DNA of 64,000 bases from Rehmannia glutinosa. Taxonomy: Eukaryota > Streptophyta > Magnoliopsida > Lamiales > Orobanchaceae. Both the position numbers and the translations under genes were made by a program. Numbering within the stretch: the first letter of the stretch is position 1; every line of letters begins with the position of its first letter. The stretch spans positions 310,001 through 374,000 of the forward strand of contig JABTTQ020000358.1 of the NCBI GenBank assembly GCA_016081115.2, given 5' to 3'. Positions 24,442 to 35,787 of this stretch are shown piece by piece. The notes beneath the pieces are model-generated. The model ran no database searches, was not told where the DNA came from, and saw only the letters and a program-made list of their open reading frames with translations.

Positions 24442-24951
24442 GGGTGCATTTGGATGGAAGGATTTAGGATGAGGGATTTGAAATCCTTAGTTAAATCAAC
24501 ACCCTTGTTTGGCTTATAAACTCAAATCAATGGATTTTAAATTCATATTTAGTTTTAGTTCATGTTCAAAATACTTTAAATTCCTCCCAAAACCTTGTCA
24601 TTTGAAATACGTTCTTTTTTTCTTCATGCACACTTGCATATTCACACACTGTACACATTTACACACACACTGCACACTCACACTACACACATTTACACAC
24701 ACTGCACACATTAACACACACTGCACATATTTACACACAGTGCACACACTTAAACACACATTTATGTAATGTCAATTAAGTATATGAATAGAGCTTTTAA
24801 TTTTTTTTATCAAACTTTTTTACAATGGATTTGAAATTTCTACACAGATCCACATCATCCAAACAAAAGATGGATTTCAAATTTAGGGTATTTTAAATTC
24901 ATTTTATTTTCAAATACATTGGATTTGAAATCCCTTCATCCAAATTGACCC
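24442..24951. mobile_element. TIR element with internal CACA minisatellite
   Basis: Left end GGGTGCATTTGGATGGAAGG, right end its approximate inverse complement (CCTTCATCCAAATTGACCC... ending GACCC). Flanked by TAT at 24439-24441 and 24952-24954, in keeping with the 3-bp duplications of PIF/Harbinger-like MITEs. The ends contain GGATTTGAAATCC-type words. The middle (24630-24765) is an imperfect CACACTGCACACATTTACA array, which explains the long but meaningless reading frame there. Confidence 0.75.
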
Positions 24952-25079
24952 TATAGTTACTTATCTACTATCTTGCCTACTCTTCAATGCCATTCTATCA
25001 AACAAGATGTTACTTGTTTTGACACAACTTACTTCTTTTCTTTTTCATTTTTGTTTTTCTCTTTGTTTTTTTCATCACA

Positions 25080-25556
25080 TCTTATACGCACTCGACATTG
25101 AAATTCGGGGATCGGCCACCACATAGGCACCTGCCCAAATCCTGCCTTCCAGGATCCACAGTCCGAACCCACAATCCGCAGCTGTTAAACCTTGTGCTTT
25201 ACCACTGTGTCATGCTCAATACAACTTATTTCTAAGATGCGTGGTTCATGGATGGTCAAGATTCAAACATGCACAATTGCCAATTGACTTGGAAAAACTG
25301 AAAAAATGGGAGTTGTCACTTGTCGGGTCCTAACCTTGTGCTGGATGGTTTTGTCCTAATCATGAAAAATGTGTAATATGTAGGATTTTAGCTCACGGGT
25401 CTCTATCTTACAAGTTTTGATTTGGCTGCATTTATCAGACAACTATATATTTACCTAAAGGAACTAAACAAATAAGATTTATACTGTCGTAGATGAGATA
25501 AGCAAGTGTCACTCATGCCGTCATACGTCTTTTTAATCTGTGACTCTCTGTGGAAG
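25080..25556. repeat. Downstream part of the tandem duplication (copy 2 side)
   Basis: Counterpart of about 18200-18720, sharing CCTTGTGCTTTACCACTGTG and AAACATGCACAATT and ending at GTGACTCTCTGTGGA (about 25556). No gene. Confidence 0.7.
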
Positions 25557-25687
25557 AAAAACCAAACAGGATATAAGGTTGACTGAAGGTATATATGTAT
25601 ACATTACGACACACACAAAAAGTTGAGTGTGTGTCCAAAAGTTCCAAAGTAATAGTGGATGGTGGGTCCTTTAGCAGAGAGCCCCCA

Positions 25688-25696
25688 TCTATATAA
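25688..25696 (+). promoter_or_regulatory. Candidate TATA box of the carbonic anhydrase gene
   Basis: TATATAATG about 160 bp upstream of the start codon at 25855, in a reasonable position for a plant core promoter with a leader of roughly 130 nt. Based on motif and spacing only. Confidence 0.4.
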
Positions 25697-25854
25697 TGAT
25701 TCAATGAATCATCAAGTTGTTGTTTGGCGTGCATAATGTATATTTTATTAAAATATGATTCAATACTTGTTGGAAGTTTATAAAACCACTCATTTCAGAC
25801 ATCTAAATCAAAACAAGACATTATCAAAATCAATTTTACAACAATATCTGTATC

Positions 25855-28800
25855 ATGGCTGCTTTTTTGGCTTTCTTCTTTGTTACATTTACTCTTCTGA
25901 TAGCTGGTTCATATGCTTCTACCACTTCAAGTAAGTACTGCATGAATTTAAAGTTATATGGGTGTTGTTCATCATATTTTTGATGTAATAGTTTATTGTT
26001 TATTGATGGTTGTGTTAAACCCATTATTGATAGCTTTGATATGATTTAATTAATCACTTTACTAGAAAAGACTTTTGTATATAATCATGTCCCAGAAAGC
26101 AGAGAAATAGTGGAAAAGAGTATTTATTTTTTCATTTTTGTGAAGAAAGTCTTCAATAAGAGACTCTGTATTGTATAAAAATTCTCTGACGAAAATTTTA
26201 CAAACTTTTTTGTCAAGCAAGCACAGCTAAACTTTTCTGAAATGGTACCTGAGGCATCATTAAGATTTACCAAGAAACAACTTCCTCTGTGTTGTTTTGT
26301 ATTTTGTTGGTTTTTGAATGTTTAGTAGCCCCTCTAAAATCACGTGAATATTGGTTCTTCGGGAAATTACTTTTTATCGTAAAATTCAGATATTTTTTTT
26401 TGGCATAATTTGGGGTAATTTCAGAATGAACATAGATAAGTTCCACAATTACAGAAAACTCCTTAAGGTTTGCTTCCTTCATATATTTTTACCCGACTAT
26501 TAGTTGATTGATGGAATTTGCTAACTTCATCAAATATTTATAATTGAAATTTTAGTCTCCTCGTCAAACCGTTTAACAATGGATCCAGATCCGTTAGACG
26601 GATCTAAATATCCTACCCATCTCGCAGACTGACCGGATCCGCAAAAAATAAAAACCAAAAACAGAAACCCGTTGGCGAAACGGGGACAGTCTATCACAGA
26701 CAACCATGGTTTGGCCAACGTCCTGCAGAGAAACACGGTTTTTGCGTGAACGCGTGTTAGTATGTCGCCCAAAATCGCGTCTGGGAGGGAATCAATCTGA
26801 GTTCGGCTACGATTTCTTGGTTTTGCTCATTCTCTGTTCATTTCTGCTACTTACGATTAGTACTGGAAATTGAAAGTAATTTTCATGGCCATTTTTTTAA
26901 TATTTTTTTTTTGTTTGCTGGAATTAAGTTGAAACGAGCTGACAAGAAGTGGGGTTAAGTCAAATATGATGGAGGTGCAACTGCGCATTGGGAAATGTTT
27001 CTTTTTCCAATGATTAGTATCAACTAATAGTTTTATGGAGGAATACTAATACATTTTATAAGAAAAACTAATACTTTGCAGGAAAGACTACTAAAATACT
27101 TCTTGAAATTACTAATACTTTTTCGAGAAACTACTAATACTTTTCCGATGGACAACTAATACATTTTCGGAGAAAATTTAATTATATTGTGAAAACTACT
27201 AAAATACTACTCAGAAACTACTAATACTTTTTTGAACTACTAATATTTTTTTCGGGATCGCTTAATACATTTTGTAGTATATTCATGAGAAATACTAAAA
27301 TACACTTCAGAGAACTACTAATACATTTGGAGGTTAACTACTAATACTTTTTAGAGGGATAACTAATACTTTTCGAAGGATCGTTAATACATTTGGGAGA
27401 AAAATTTAATTATATTTGGAAACTACTAAAATACTATTCAGGAACTACTAATACTTTTTTGAGAGACCGCTAATACATTTTGGGAGTATATTCATGAGAA
27501 ATACTAAAATATTCTTCGCGAACTACTAATACATTTCGGTAAGAATCGCTAATACTTTTTTAGAAGGGACTAATATTTTCGAATGATTTAATACCTACCT
27601 CAGGTGGTCCCCGAAAACTACTAAAACACCACCGCTAATATTACGTAAATGCCACCGGTCCGCGGGTCGATCCGTCTAATCGGGTCGTAATTCAAGTTAG
27701 ACGGTCTAACATGAGTTTTTGTGTTTACAATTATATCCTTCAATTTCTAAATATTACAAATATCCTCAAATTTCCGTCTTACAATTTATAATTACATCCT
27801 TCAATTTTTCTAAATATTACAAATTGTGTCAAAAGAAAAGTTCGGGCTATCTATAATATTTAGAAAAATTGAGGATGTAATAGTAAGATATTCAAATTCT
27901 ATTAGGTCCGCTAGTTGTGGTAAAATGTAAGTTGGAATCAAACCTCAAGAAACCCCCGCACGATCTTGAAACTTTTCTGAGTTTTTCGTAACTATCCCTA
28001 ATGTCAGGGTAGTTTTGTAATTATCTCTTATTTTTTTAAATTACTTTTGTGTAACCAATCATTAAAACAATAGAAATTAGATATTAAAAAATTAAACCTC
28101 TATTTAGTTAAAATTCATAGGAGAGCTAAAATAAAGCAGTTTATTTCTTCTCCCAAAACTAGTGTTAAAATTATCATTTCCCCTATATGATTTACAGAGA
28201 TTGAGAAACCTCTCCAGTTCACATACTGGGAGCCACAGGCCCAGACAAGTGGGCCAGCCTGAATCCAAGCTTCACGCTATGTGCAACTGGGAAATCCCAG
28301 TCCCCAATCAACATTGTTACGGACCAAGTTGTAATTAACAAGAAGTTGAAGCCCCTGGTCAGAAATTACCATGCAGTAAATGTTACTTTGGTCGACAACA
28401 AGTTCACTGTTGCGGTAAATTATTTACTTTGTTCCTTCTTTATTACAATGAAATCACGTTCTTAGACTATTTGATTGCATGCGATTATATCGATATTTTA
28501 TTTTGTAAAATCATCGATCGTGCCTTTATATTCAGTAACTCATGAATTTAGTTAGAGCAATAATGGGAAGGCACTAAACCGTGAAGTTTGTTTGAAATAG
28601 ACACAGCCATAAATATCTCCGTAGAAAAGCATATATATGGGATAATTTAATAGCTTATGGTTTTTCATCTGGTGGTCTTAATTTGTTACATATATTTTAG
28701 GGATAATTACAAAAACACCCTAAGGTTTGGGCTAATTACAAAAAAACTCAAGTTCTTTGAAAATTACTAAAACCCCTTGAGGTTTGATTCCGTTTTATAT

Positions 28801-30726
28801 TTTTCGGTGATTTTCGAAAGCATTTAAAAATAAACCCCGACACTTACAAAAATATTAGTTTTGTTGAGATATATCACTTGTGAGTTGTCCACATTGATTA
28901 AGAAAGGAAGAGAGTCCAATTTATAAACCAAGTGAGTTATTCCTCCTATCACCAATTGGTTTTAGGATGGAACCTCACTTGGTGGGCTTGAGCCTCTCTT
29001 CCCCATATAAGACGTTTCATGTGTGGGACCCACCAAGTCCCCGAATTTAACATGGTATCGGAGCGGAGACCCCATTGCACGGCCTAAGGTGGGCCCATCA
29101 CATGATGTGATTGAGCATGGAAGATCCTGTGATGATAATTAATGAATTGACGAAGGACTCACAAGTGAGAGTGGGCGTGTTGAGATATGTCACTTGTGAG
29201 TTGTCCACATTGATTAAGAAAGAAGAGAATCCAATTTATAAACCAAGTGAGCTACTCCTCCTATCACCAATTGGTTTTAGGATGGGATTTAACCTCACTG
29301 GTGGGCTTCTCTCTTCCCCATATGATGCGCTTCATGTGTGGGACCGTACCAAGTCCCCCCAATTTAACAGATTACCCCTTAAATTTAAGACAAAAAAATG
29401 AAACCCGAATGTTTTTTTTTTTTAATTTTGAAACATGTTTGAGTTTTTTTTATTAACCCAAACCTCAGGGGTGTTTTTGTAATTATCCCTATATTTTATG
29501 TCAAAAACAGCTTGCATCCAAATAAGTAGAATTAGAATCATAAAATTTGAACTTTTTTCGGTGGTGTTGATGCAGATAGAGTACCCAGATCATACAGGTG
29601 GAATAATTGTAGATGACAAACCCTATTCTCTAAAGCAAATGCACTGGCATTCTCCTTCTGAGCACAGAATTAATGGAAACCGGTAACATAATCTCTCTCT
29701 CTCCCTACTCGATACTTGAATTGAGATCCGATTGTTAAAGCTCGGTTCGTTAACATAACAAACCAAACTTGAACAATTTTTTTGTTCCGTTAAATGTAAA
29801 ACTTGGGTCGAACTGGACTCGATTAGTAAAAATATAATGAAATATGTGTAAAATATCAAACTACTCGATTTCGATTCGTGTTGAGCTCGATCAACTAAAG
29901 ATCGTTCAAGCTCTACTCAATTGATAATCAAACTCTATGAATAGTAATATGTACTACTCGATTCATTTACACCCCTAATTACAGTCATACTTGTGTCAAT
30001 TGAAGTGTGATTTACTTAATCCCAAATATACAGATTTGCTGCGGAGCTCCATATGGTGCACGTTTCAGATGACGGCAATGTCTCAGTAGTGGCAACTCTT
30101 TTCAAATATGGACAACCCGATCCACTTCTTACAAAGGTGAAATTCAAACTTAAGGCTAATTATAAATATCAAGGGGTATATTTGTACTTTCGAAAGATAA
30201 TTAAAGTTTTTTTGTGATTAAGCTAAACACTCAGTGTTGTTCTTTTCCTAATATTTCAAGAATGGGATGTACAAAACCTGAGTTATGAGAATGTTTTTCA
30301 TGGTTTTACAGATACACAACAAATTGAACGAACTGGCGTACAACGTTAAAAGTCAGGAGACAATTAGTCCAATCACAATTGGACAATTTCACCCGGCAGA
30401 ATTAAGGAAAACTTCCAGAAAGTATTACAGATATATTGGCTCTTCTAGTGTTCCTCCTTGCTCTGAGAATCTCATGTATCTCGTTCTCGGAAAGGTAACA
30501 AAAACAATGGTAATTAATTGTTATAGTTATCTAAAATATTTGACTACAGTTGATAAAATTAATATATATATATATATAATGTGTATAGGCGAGATCAATA
30601 TCTAGAGAACAAGTAGAGGCTCTCAAGGCTCCTCTGGACATTGGATGCAAGTACAACGCCAGGCCTTGTCAACCAATCAACGGAAGACACGTGGAGGTGT
30701 ACGAGGATTCCAATGCTCGGTATTAA
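25855..30726 (+). CDS. Alpha-type carbonic anhydrase-like protein (one frameshift in exon 2)
   Basis: Six exons: 25855-25930, 28198-28414, 29576-29682, 30034-30136, 30312-30494, 30589-30726; 274 aa once one base in exon 2 is restored. Residues 1-23 are a signal peptide (MAAFLAFFFVTFTLLIAGSY), so secretory or apoplast/plastid via ER. Alpha-CA hallmarks follow: FTY, GPDKWASLNP, SQSPINIVT, then the zinc ligands MHWHSPSEH (two His) and ELHMVH (third His), and YRYIGSSSVPPCSEN and ISREQVEAL. The exon 2 reading frame breaks at 28228-28231 (TACTGGGAGCC, one G short). Odd points: the usual shuttle histidine motif NxGH is replaced by DNKF, and the usual ENVIW is ENLMY. Such changes occur in plant CA-like proteins with other jobs (dioscorin, nectarin types), so full catalytic rate is not assured. 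Intron 1 and intron 2 carry transposons. Confidence 0.88.
26555..27715. mobile_element. Transposon with GACGGATC ends and internal minisatellite (carbonic anhydrase intron 1)
   Basis: Left end near CGTTAGACGGATCTAAAT and right end near TCGATCCGTCTAATCGGG, followed by ACGGTCTAACATGAGTTTTT, form imperfect inverted termini. The interior is mostly the minisatellite at 27000-27600. The right end shares AAATGCCACCGGT and CATGAGTTTTTGT with the element at 41048-43475, so both belong to one family. No transposase frame is visible. Confidence 0.6.
27000..27600. repeat. Degenerate minisatellite, CTACTAATACTTTTT units
   Basis: About twenty imperfect units of roughly 20-30 bp built on CTACTAATACTTTT plus a GGAGAA/CGAGAA linker. 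A higher-order repeat is visible: AATTTAATTATATT followed by GAAACTACTAAAATACTA occurs at about 27176 and 27404, giving a period of about 228 bp. Confidence 0.85.
27716..28060. repeat. MITE remnants upstream of carbonic anhydrase exon 2
   Basis: ATTTCTAAATATTACAAAT and its near inverse ATAATATTTAGAAAAATTG form an imperfect inverted repeat (about 27735-27895). GTAACTATCCCTAATGTCAG and TTTTGTAATTATCTCTT near 27990-28030 are worn ends of the GGGATAATTAC family. Confidence 0.5.
28700..29489. mobile_element. MITE of the GGGATAATTAC family, split by a TRIM
   Basis: Left end GGGATAATTACAAAAACACC, right end GGTGTTTTTGTAATTATCCC. Perfect 9-bp target duplication TATATTTTA at 28691-28699 and 29490-29498, which indicates a Mutator-like family. 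The original MITE would have been about 280 bp; the rest is the TRIM at 28862-29369. Confidence 0.85.
28862..29369 (+). mobile_element. TRIM (miniature LTR retrotransposon), 508 bp
   Basis: Two direct terminal repeats of about 191 bp (28862-29052 and 29178-29369) start TGTTGAGATAT and end AATTTAACA, i.e. canonical TG...CA. Immediately after the left repeat, TGGTATCGGAGC (29053) is a primer-binding site close to the initiator tRNA-Met complement. A purine-rich stretch (GAGAGTGGGCG) precedes the right repeat. The 125-bp interior has no coding capacity. I see no clear target duplication (AGTTT versus GATTA). Confidence 0.85.
29700..29975. repeat. Dispersed CTCGATTCG repeat in carbonic anhydrase intron 3
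   Basis: Shares GTTAACATAACAAACCAA, AAATATGTGTAAAATATCAA, CTACTCGA and GATTCGTGTT with 34985-35290 in the same orientation. Likely a non-autonomous DNA transposon that is common in plants; ends not resolved. Confidence 0.75.
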
Positions 30727-32900
30727 GTGGAATTTGGTACAAGTGTGACGTGACATTCATCCAAAACAATAGAAGTGGAATAGGAATGTGCAGAACATGA
30801 AATCAATCCAAGATTGCTCTCCTTTTACGGGGATGAAAAATAAATGTTATATTCGAATGCACTATATCCAACGTGGCAATGATGGGTCATGACGAGACCC
30901 AATTTATGTGTGTACATGTACGATGGTTTGAGTATAAGTTACAAGGATGTCTATTTTCGATTATATGAGTGTTCTATTTATTTTGCTTAAATTATTAAAT
31001 ACTATGATTAATAAATACCATAATATGGGTTAAGTAGAAAAAACCACATTATTTTGAGATAAATGAATGTTATCAAATCATTATCATCAATTTATATGGG
31101 GTCCGTGGTGTGAAGTTTATAGAGTCAATTAATTGTCTAAAATTAATTAACACTACAAATTCACGCAAAAAGCAAAGTGGCAAAGAATGTAAATTACTAT
31201 AGGCTCTCACAGTACAAATTAATGTAATCAAATGATGCATGTTTTTTGCGATGCTTGCATTTGTCACCCAACCTTTTTTTTTTAAGGATTGTCACCCAAC
31301 TATTGAGTGTATTATACGTTGATGGTTATTTTGCTTATCAATTTACCCTTTCTCACTTCGATTGGTAAAACAAAATAATAAGAATAATAACAACAGGAAA
31401 AAAAAACAAAATAAAGAAAATATATATTTTAGTGATTCCGTCCAATATTCTTACTAAAGCAAATTCTTACAATTTAGATTACACTAACTTATTTAAAATG
31501 TAGAAGAACAAAAGTATTCTTAGTGGCTCAACACCCCCACCCCCAGCTGGGAATCGGGATGACAAAGTGAGACCAAAAATCTCCGATTAATTCGGGAATA
31601 GAATGAAGATTCACTACTTCTCTAGAACTAAGCGATGGGACATTGATGATATTTATATTCTTGTTTTGTCATTATCTCCATCTCGCTCCCGTTTAAATAA
31701 AACGGGGATTTCCGGTCTCGATCTCATTTCCCGAAAATATATATTATTTATCTGTTATTAATATTAATTCTATTTATAATGTTTTATTTTATTAATTCCA
31801 AACACTAACCTCTTAAGTCTTTTTAAATTTATCTTTCCCTTTCTTTCTTTTACAAATCTGTGATTTATGTTATTTTTATTTATTTTAATTATTTGTTATT
31901 TTAAATAATTTATTTTATTATTTTTTATTAACAACTACAAAATGGGGAACCTGATTCCCCGCGGGAGCCCCGTTCCCCGACCAGAAATTCTCCATCCTGT
32001 CTCAGATACCTAAAGCGGAGAATGGTACAGGAACGATATTTGGGATGGAGTTTGAGGACATGGATGGTATGTTCAATACAAGTCATGTCTCCACCCATTG
32101 TCATTCCTAGCTAGGTATATCAATGGATTGGGTCTAATTTTGGATCAATCTATACCAGCGACCCAACACATTATACACAAGACTCAAACATGATCCAATC
32201 CATACTCATGTCTAGTGATATGGTGAGGCCCAGCTTTACATATTTGGCCAAATTTGAATGATTTTTACAAAAAATATTGTTACAAAAAGTTATGTAAAAA
32301 TAATATTTATATAATTTAGTATATATTATATGAATTATGAAATAAATATATATCAAGTGTCCCACTTTTAATAAAATTATGAAATAGTCACTTTTTTCCG
32401 ACCCATAGGGACAAAGAAACCTTGGGACACTTGGTTTTATGAAATGCTCCCTTTTTTTTTTACTGACCATGTGTATCAGTATATGTACACTTAGTGTGCA
32501 TCCATCATCCAAGTGTTCCACATTTAATAAAATTCGACACTTATCATTCATATACACACCAGGTTGACCATACACAAAGCATGAATATCACGAAATTGGG
32601 TACTCAATTTTGGTTACCCAACATTCTTGATCTCACGTCCACCCAACCAAGATTCTATTTAATGTTTCATATTATACTCTTATCAAAATCTCATATGTAT
32701 AAAAATGACGTCACTATTTACACATACGTACTGATATCATTAAAATAAAAGATCAAACACTAAATACAATATATGATCATCTTAATTGATGTCCATCCGT
32801 ACACACATTACACATGTGACCAAACCGAACCAGCCATCACAATGAAGAAATAAGCATCAAGAATTGTTGATTTTAAGTTGATGGCGATTTCACAAGAATA
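30727..32900. other. Intergenic; GC-rich transposon remnant at about 31540-32050
   Basis: No gene recognised. About 31100-31215 is the inverted partner of 20590-20715. About 31540-32050 has GC-rich ends (GGGAATCGGGATGACAAAG; CCCCGCGGGAGCCCCGTTCC) around an AT-rich core, the same style as 2236-2707. About 32345-32530 repeats AAGTGTTCCACATTTAATAA-type words twice. Confidence 0.5.
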
Positions 32901-33800
32901 AGAAAAACGAAATTCAATTTGCAACAAATTATGTGTTCTTCTTGATAAGGGTCAAAGTAAGTTGAACTTATGGGCTGAACCAAAGAGCTTTTAATGGACT
33001 GAACTGAACAGCTACATTAGTAGGTTGAGCTGTATAGCTAATGCCAATGGACGGAGTTAAGGGATGAGTTAAGGAGCTTTGGTAATGGATTGAGGTTGTG
33101 CGATAAAACCTTTTGTGAAGCCGAACTCCGATTTCTCTTTAGTTAAGGCGACTAGTTTGAAAACAAGTGTAACCGAGGTGACGACCTGTTGAGCTATTTG
33201 GATAGTCTGAGCTATGGATGTGTTGATCTTATCTTAATCAGATTTTGTTATGTGAATCGTAACAAACTCCAGACTTTATGTAAATCCTAATTTGAGCAAA
33301 TCTATAAATACCCTGTTACGGAGTTCATTCTAACCTGGCCTAATCATACTTTTTTATATTTTACATTATATTTCGCCTCTTTTTTGTTGAATACTCTTCC
33401 GACTTAAGATCGGAGAGACACGCTGGAGCAACCTCCACCCAGGCGGGCGGAGGACAATTTAGTAGGGTGAGCCGATACACAAAAATGGGGTGACCGGATA
33501 GAAAATCCAAGAAAAACAATACAAATTATAACTAATTTTTTTTTTTTAAATTCTCACTAAATATCTTTTTTTTAAAAAAAAATTTGGGACAGGCCCAGGT
33601 TGGCCACTCATCTACGCCCTTGCTCCGACCTCTCTTTTGTGTAGGCCGACGATGAAGCTCGGTCGGAAGGAATTTTCGGGAGGCGGAGCAATTTCGGGAT
33701 CAACCACTTCTATTGTACAGGCCTTGCGGCCTGACCTCGACATTTATTTTTCCTACATACAATCCCATATTTGAACCTGTTATTTGAGAGTAATATATAG
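32900..33800 (+). mobile_element. Probable Gypsy-type LTR fragment or solo LTR
   Basis: Features of an LTR: TCTATAAATACC promoter-like word at 33300, and downstream the phrase CCGACTTAAGATCGGAGAGA followed by GGCGGGCGGAGGAC, similar in style to the 3' parts of many plant Gypsy LTRs (recalled pattern, not searched). A second GC-rich CGGTCGGAAGG portion lies at 33620-33760. No internal domain adjoins it. Boundaries are approximate. Confidence 0.45.
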
Positions 33801-34980
33801 GCTTTATCTCTTTACTCTTTTTAATATAAATCTTTTCTTTCCAAAGAATTAATGACAATATGTCAAATAACCTTTAGTTCATTGTGCCCGACAATCGCAC
33901 GTAATCTTTATATTTTTTATTTTTATGGATAATTAACCAAAAACTCCAAAGATTTGAGATAATTTTAAAAAAAAAAAAATCAAAGTTTCAAAATTATCAA
34001 AATACCATTGAAATTTGATTCAATCTTACATTTTTACCCCAATCATTAAATGAATTGGTGGAATTTGATGACGTCAGATATTTACAGTTACATCCCTTAA
34101 CAACTCTAATTATTCAAAATATCCCAAACTTTATAATATAATGAGGAATGTAATTATAAAATATTTATTGGTGGCAGCCAATTTCATAGGTCAATGAATG
34201 GTTGGATAATATAAGACTAAATCAAATCTCAAGTGGTTTTGTAATTCTCTTTGCTTTTTTATACCCCAAACCTCATCTTTTTTTTTAGTTATCACCAAAA
34301 TATTTATAGTACTGTTTGGTTTATCACAAAGTCTGAGTCATGATCCCTCTAAATCATTCCACTCCAACTTTAGTTACTCCTAGGCAAGAGTTGAAATTTT
34401 ACACACGACCACCGAAAATAAATGTATTTTCCTTCTCTCCATAGACTTTTGAGGGTAAATTTTGGCTGATTTTTTTCCCAAACCAAACCTAACTTGAAAA
34501 CTACTACAATTCTATCCACTAAAGAATTAATCTTAGTCAACAAAATCTCCCTAATTTCCTAAATAAATCAATCATATAAAAATAAAAAAGCCAGTCCATT
34601 AATAATTTCTTGCCCAAACGTGTGAAAGCAATCCATGTGCGACAGATTGGACTGTTCTTTGTTGACGGCACAAGCAACCTGAGGTTAATTGATCTCTTGG
34701 TCTTGTTGCCACCCCTAATACAAGAAGCTTATCGAATTTAATTATTGTGCCTAGCTATTATTTAATTAATGTCATTAATTATTCCTCTTGACGCCGAACA
34801 TTAAAATAGCAAATATGTATAAACTTCAATAATTCTTTTTTCAATATTTCAAAATTTATCAAAATCAGTTGAATTTGATTTCACTTCAGCAAGTGAATAA
34901 TATGTATAGAAAGCGATGTTATTATTGTAAACGCAGTATTCACTTGATGTATAGATGTTGAAGTACCTCATATAAAATAC
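33800..34980. other. Intergenic, AT-rich, MITE remnants
   Basis: No gene recognised. About 33930-34290 carries a degraded GGATAATTA...-type MITE with ACTCCAAAGATTTGAGATAA and, at the far side, CCCCAAACCTCATC. Confidence 0.4.
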
Positions 34981-34984
34981 CGTT

Positions 34985-35290
34985 AAATATTTGAAAAACG
35001 AATCGTTTTACTCGATACTCGATTCGTTAATATAACAAACCAAGCTTGAATACACTTTTTCGTTCAATAAAATGTAAAGTTTGGGTCAAAAATCGAATTT
35101 CGATTAGTAAAAAGAATAAAATATGTGTAAAAATATCAAGCTACTCGAGCTCGATTCGTGTTCGACTCGACTAAAGCTCGTTCGGATTAATAGTCAAACC
35201 AAGCTCAAATACAATTTTTAAGCTCGATTAAAATTCAAACAAGCATGAACAATACAATGTTCGGTTCGACCGACTCGTTTACACTCCTAA
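34985..35290. repeat. Second copy of the CTCGATTCG dispersed repeat
   Basis: Partner of 29700-29975: TTAATATAACAAACCAAGCT, AAATATGTGTAAAAATATCAA-like and CTACTCGAGCTCGATTCGTG. No coding capacity. Confidence 0.75.
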
Positions 35291-35787
35291 ATATTGAAAT
35301 ATCGTAGGGAATATTGTTAAAATTGTGTGTGAGTTTTGATGTAATGAATAATAGATTTGATAATCTCCTAAACAAAAAGTGAATCCAATAATTAGTTTAA
35401 AAAGTAATAGAACTTTGAAGAAATATAGTGATTTATCTAAGAAGAAAATTTACATATGGGGCAATGAGAGTGTGACATCAATATTCCTGTTCAATGACAA
35501 TGAAACAATGAAATGATAAGATCATCAAGCAACCAGATAAAATCCAATATTTTGCACTATATAATAAGAGAAAAATATTAAGCAGAAAAAATTTACAACT
35601 CACTCCAAAACCCACAAGAATATTTACACTATATATGATCATTATCTATAAAATCACACAAAAAGAAAATTAAAAGGTAAAAGGTAAAATATAAAGACCT
35701 GCCGAGTTTTCAGAACAGTTATTCAACATGCCACGTCATCCAAACAACTCTGTTTTCAACCACCCCCGAAGACTTTTTCACCCGCTT

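Noticed and set aside
24509..24769. 86-codon frame with HTHC repeats
   Set aside because: Translation of the CACA minisatellite inside a MITE.
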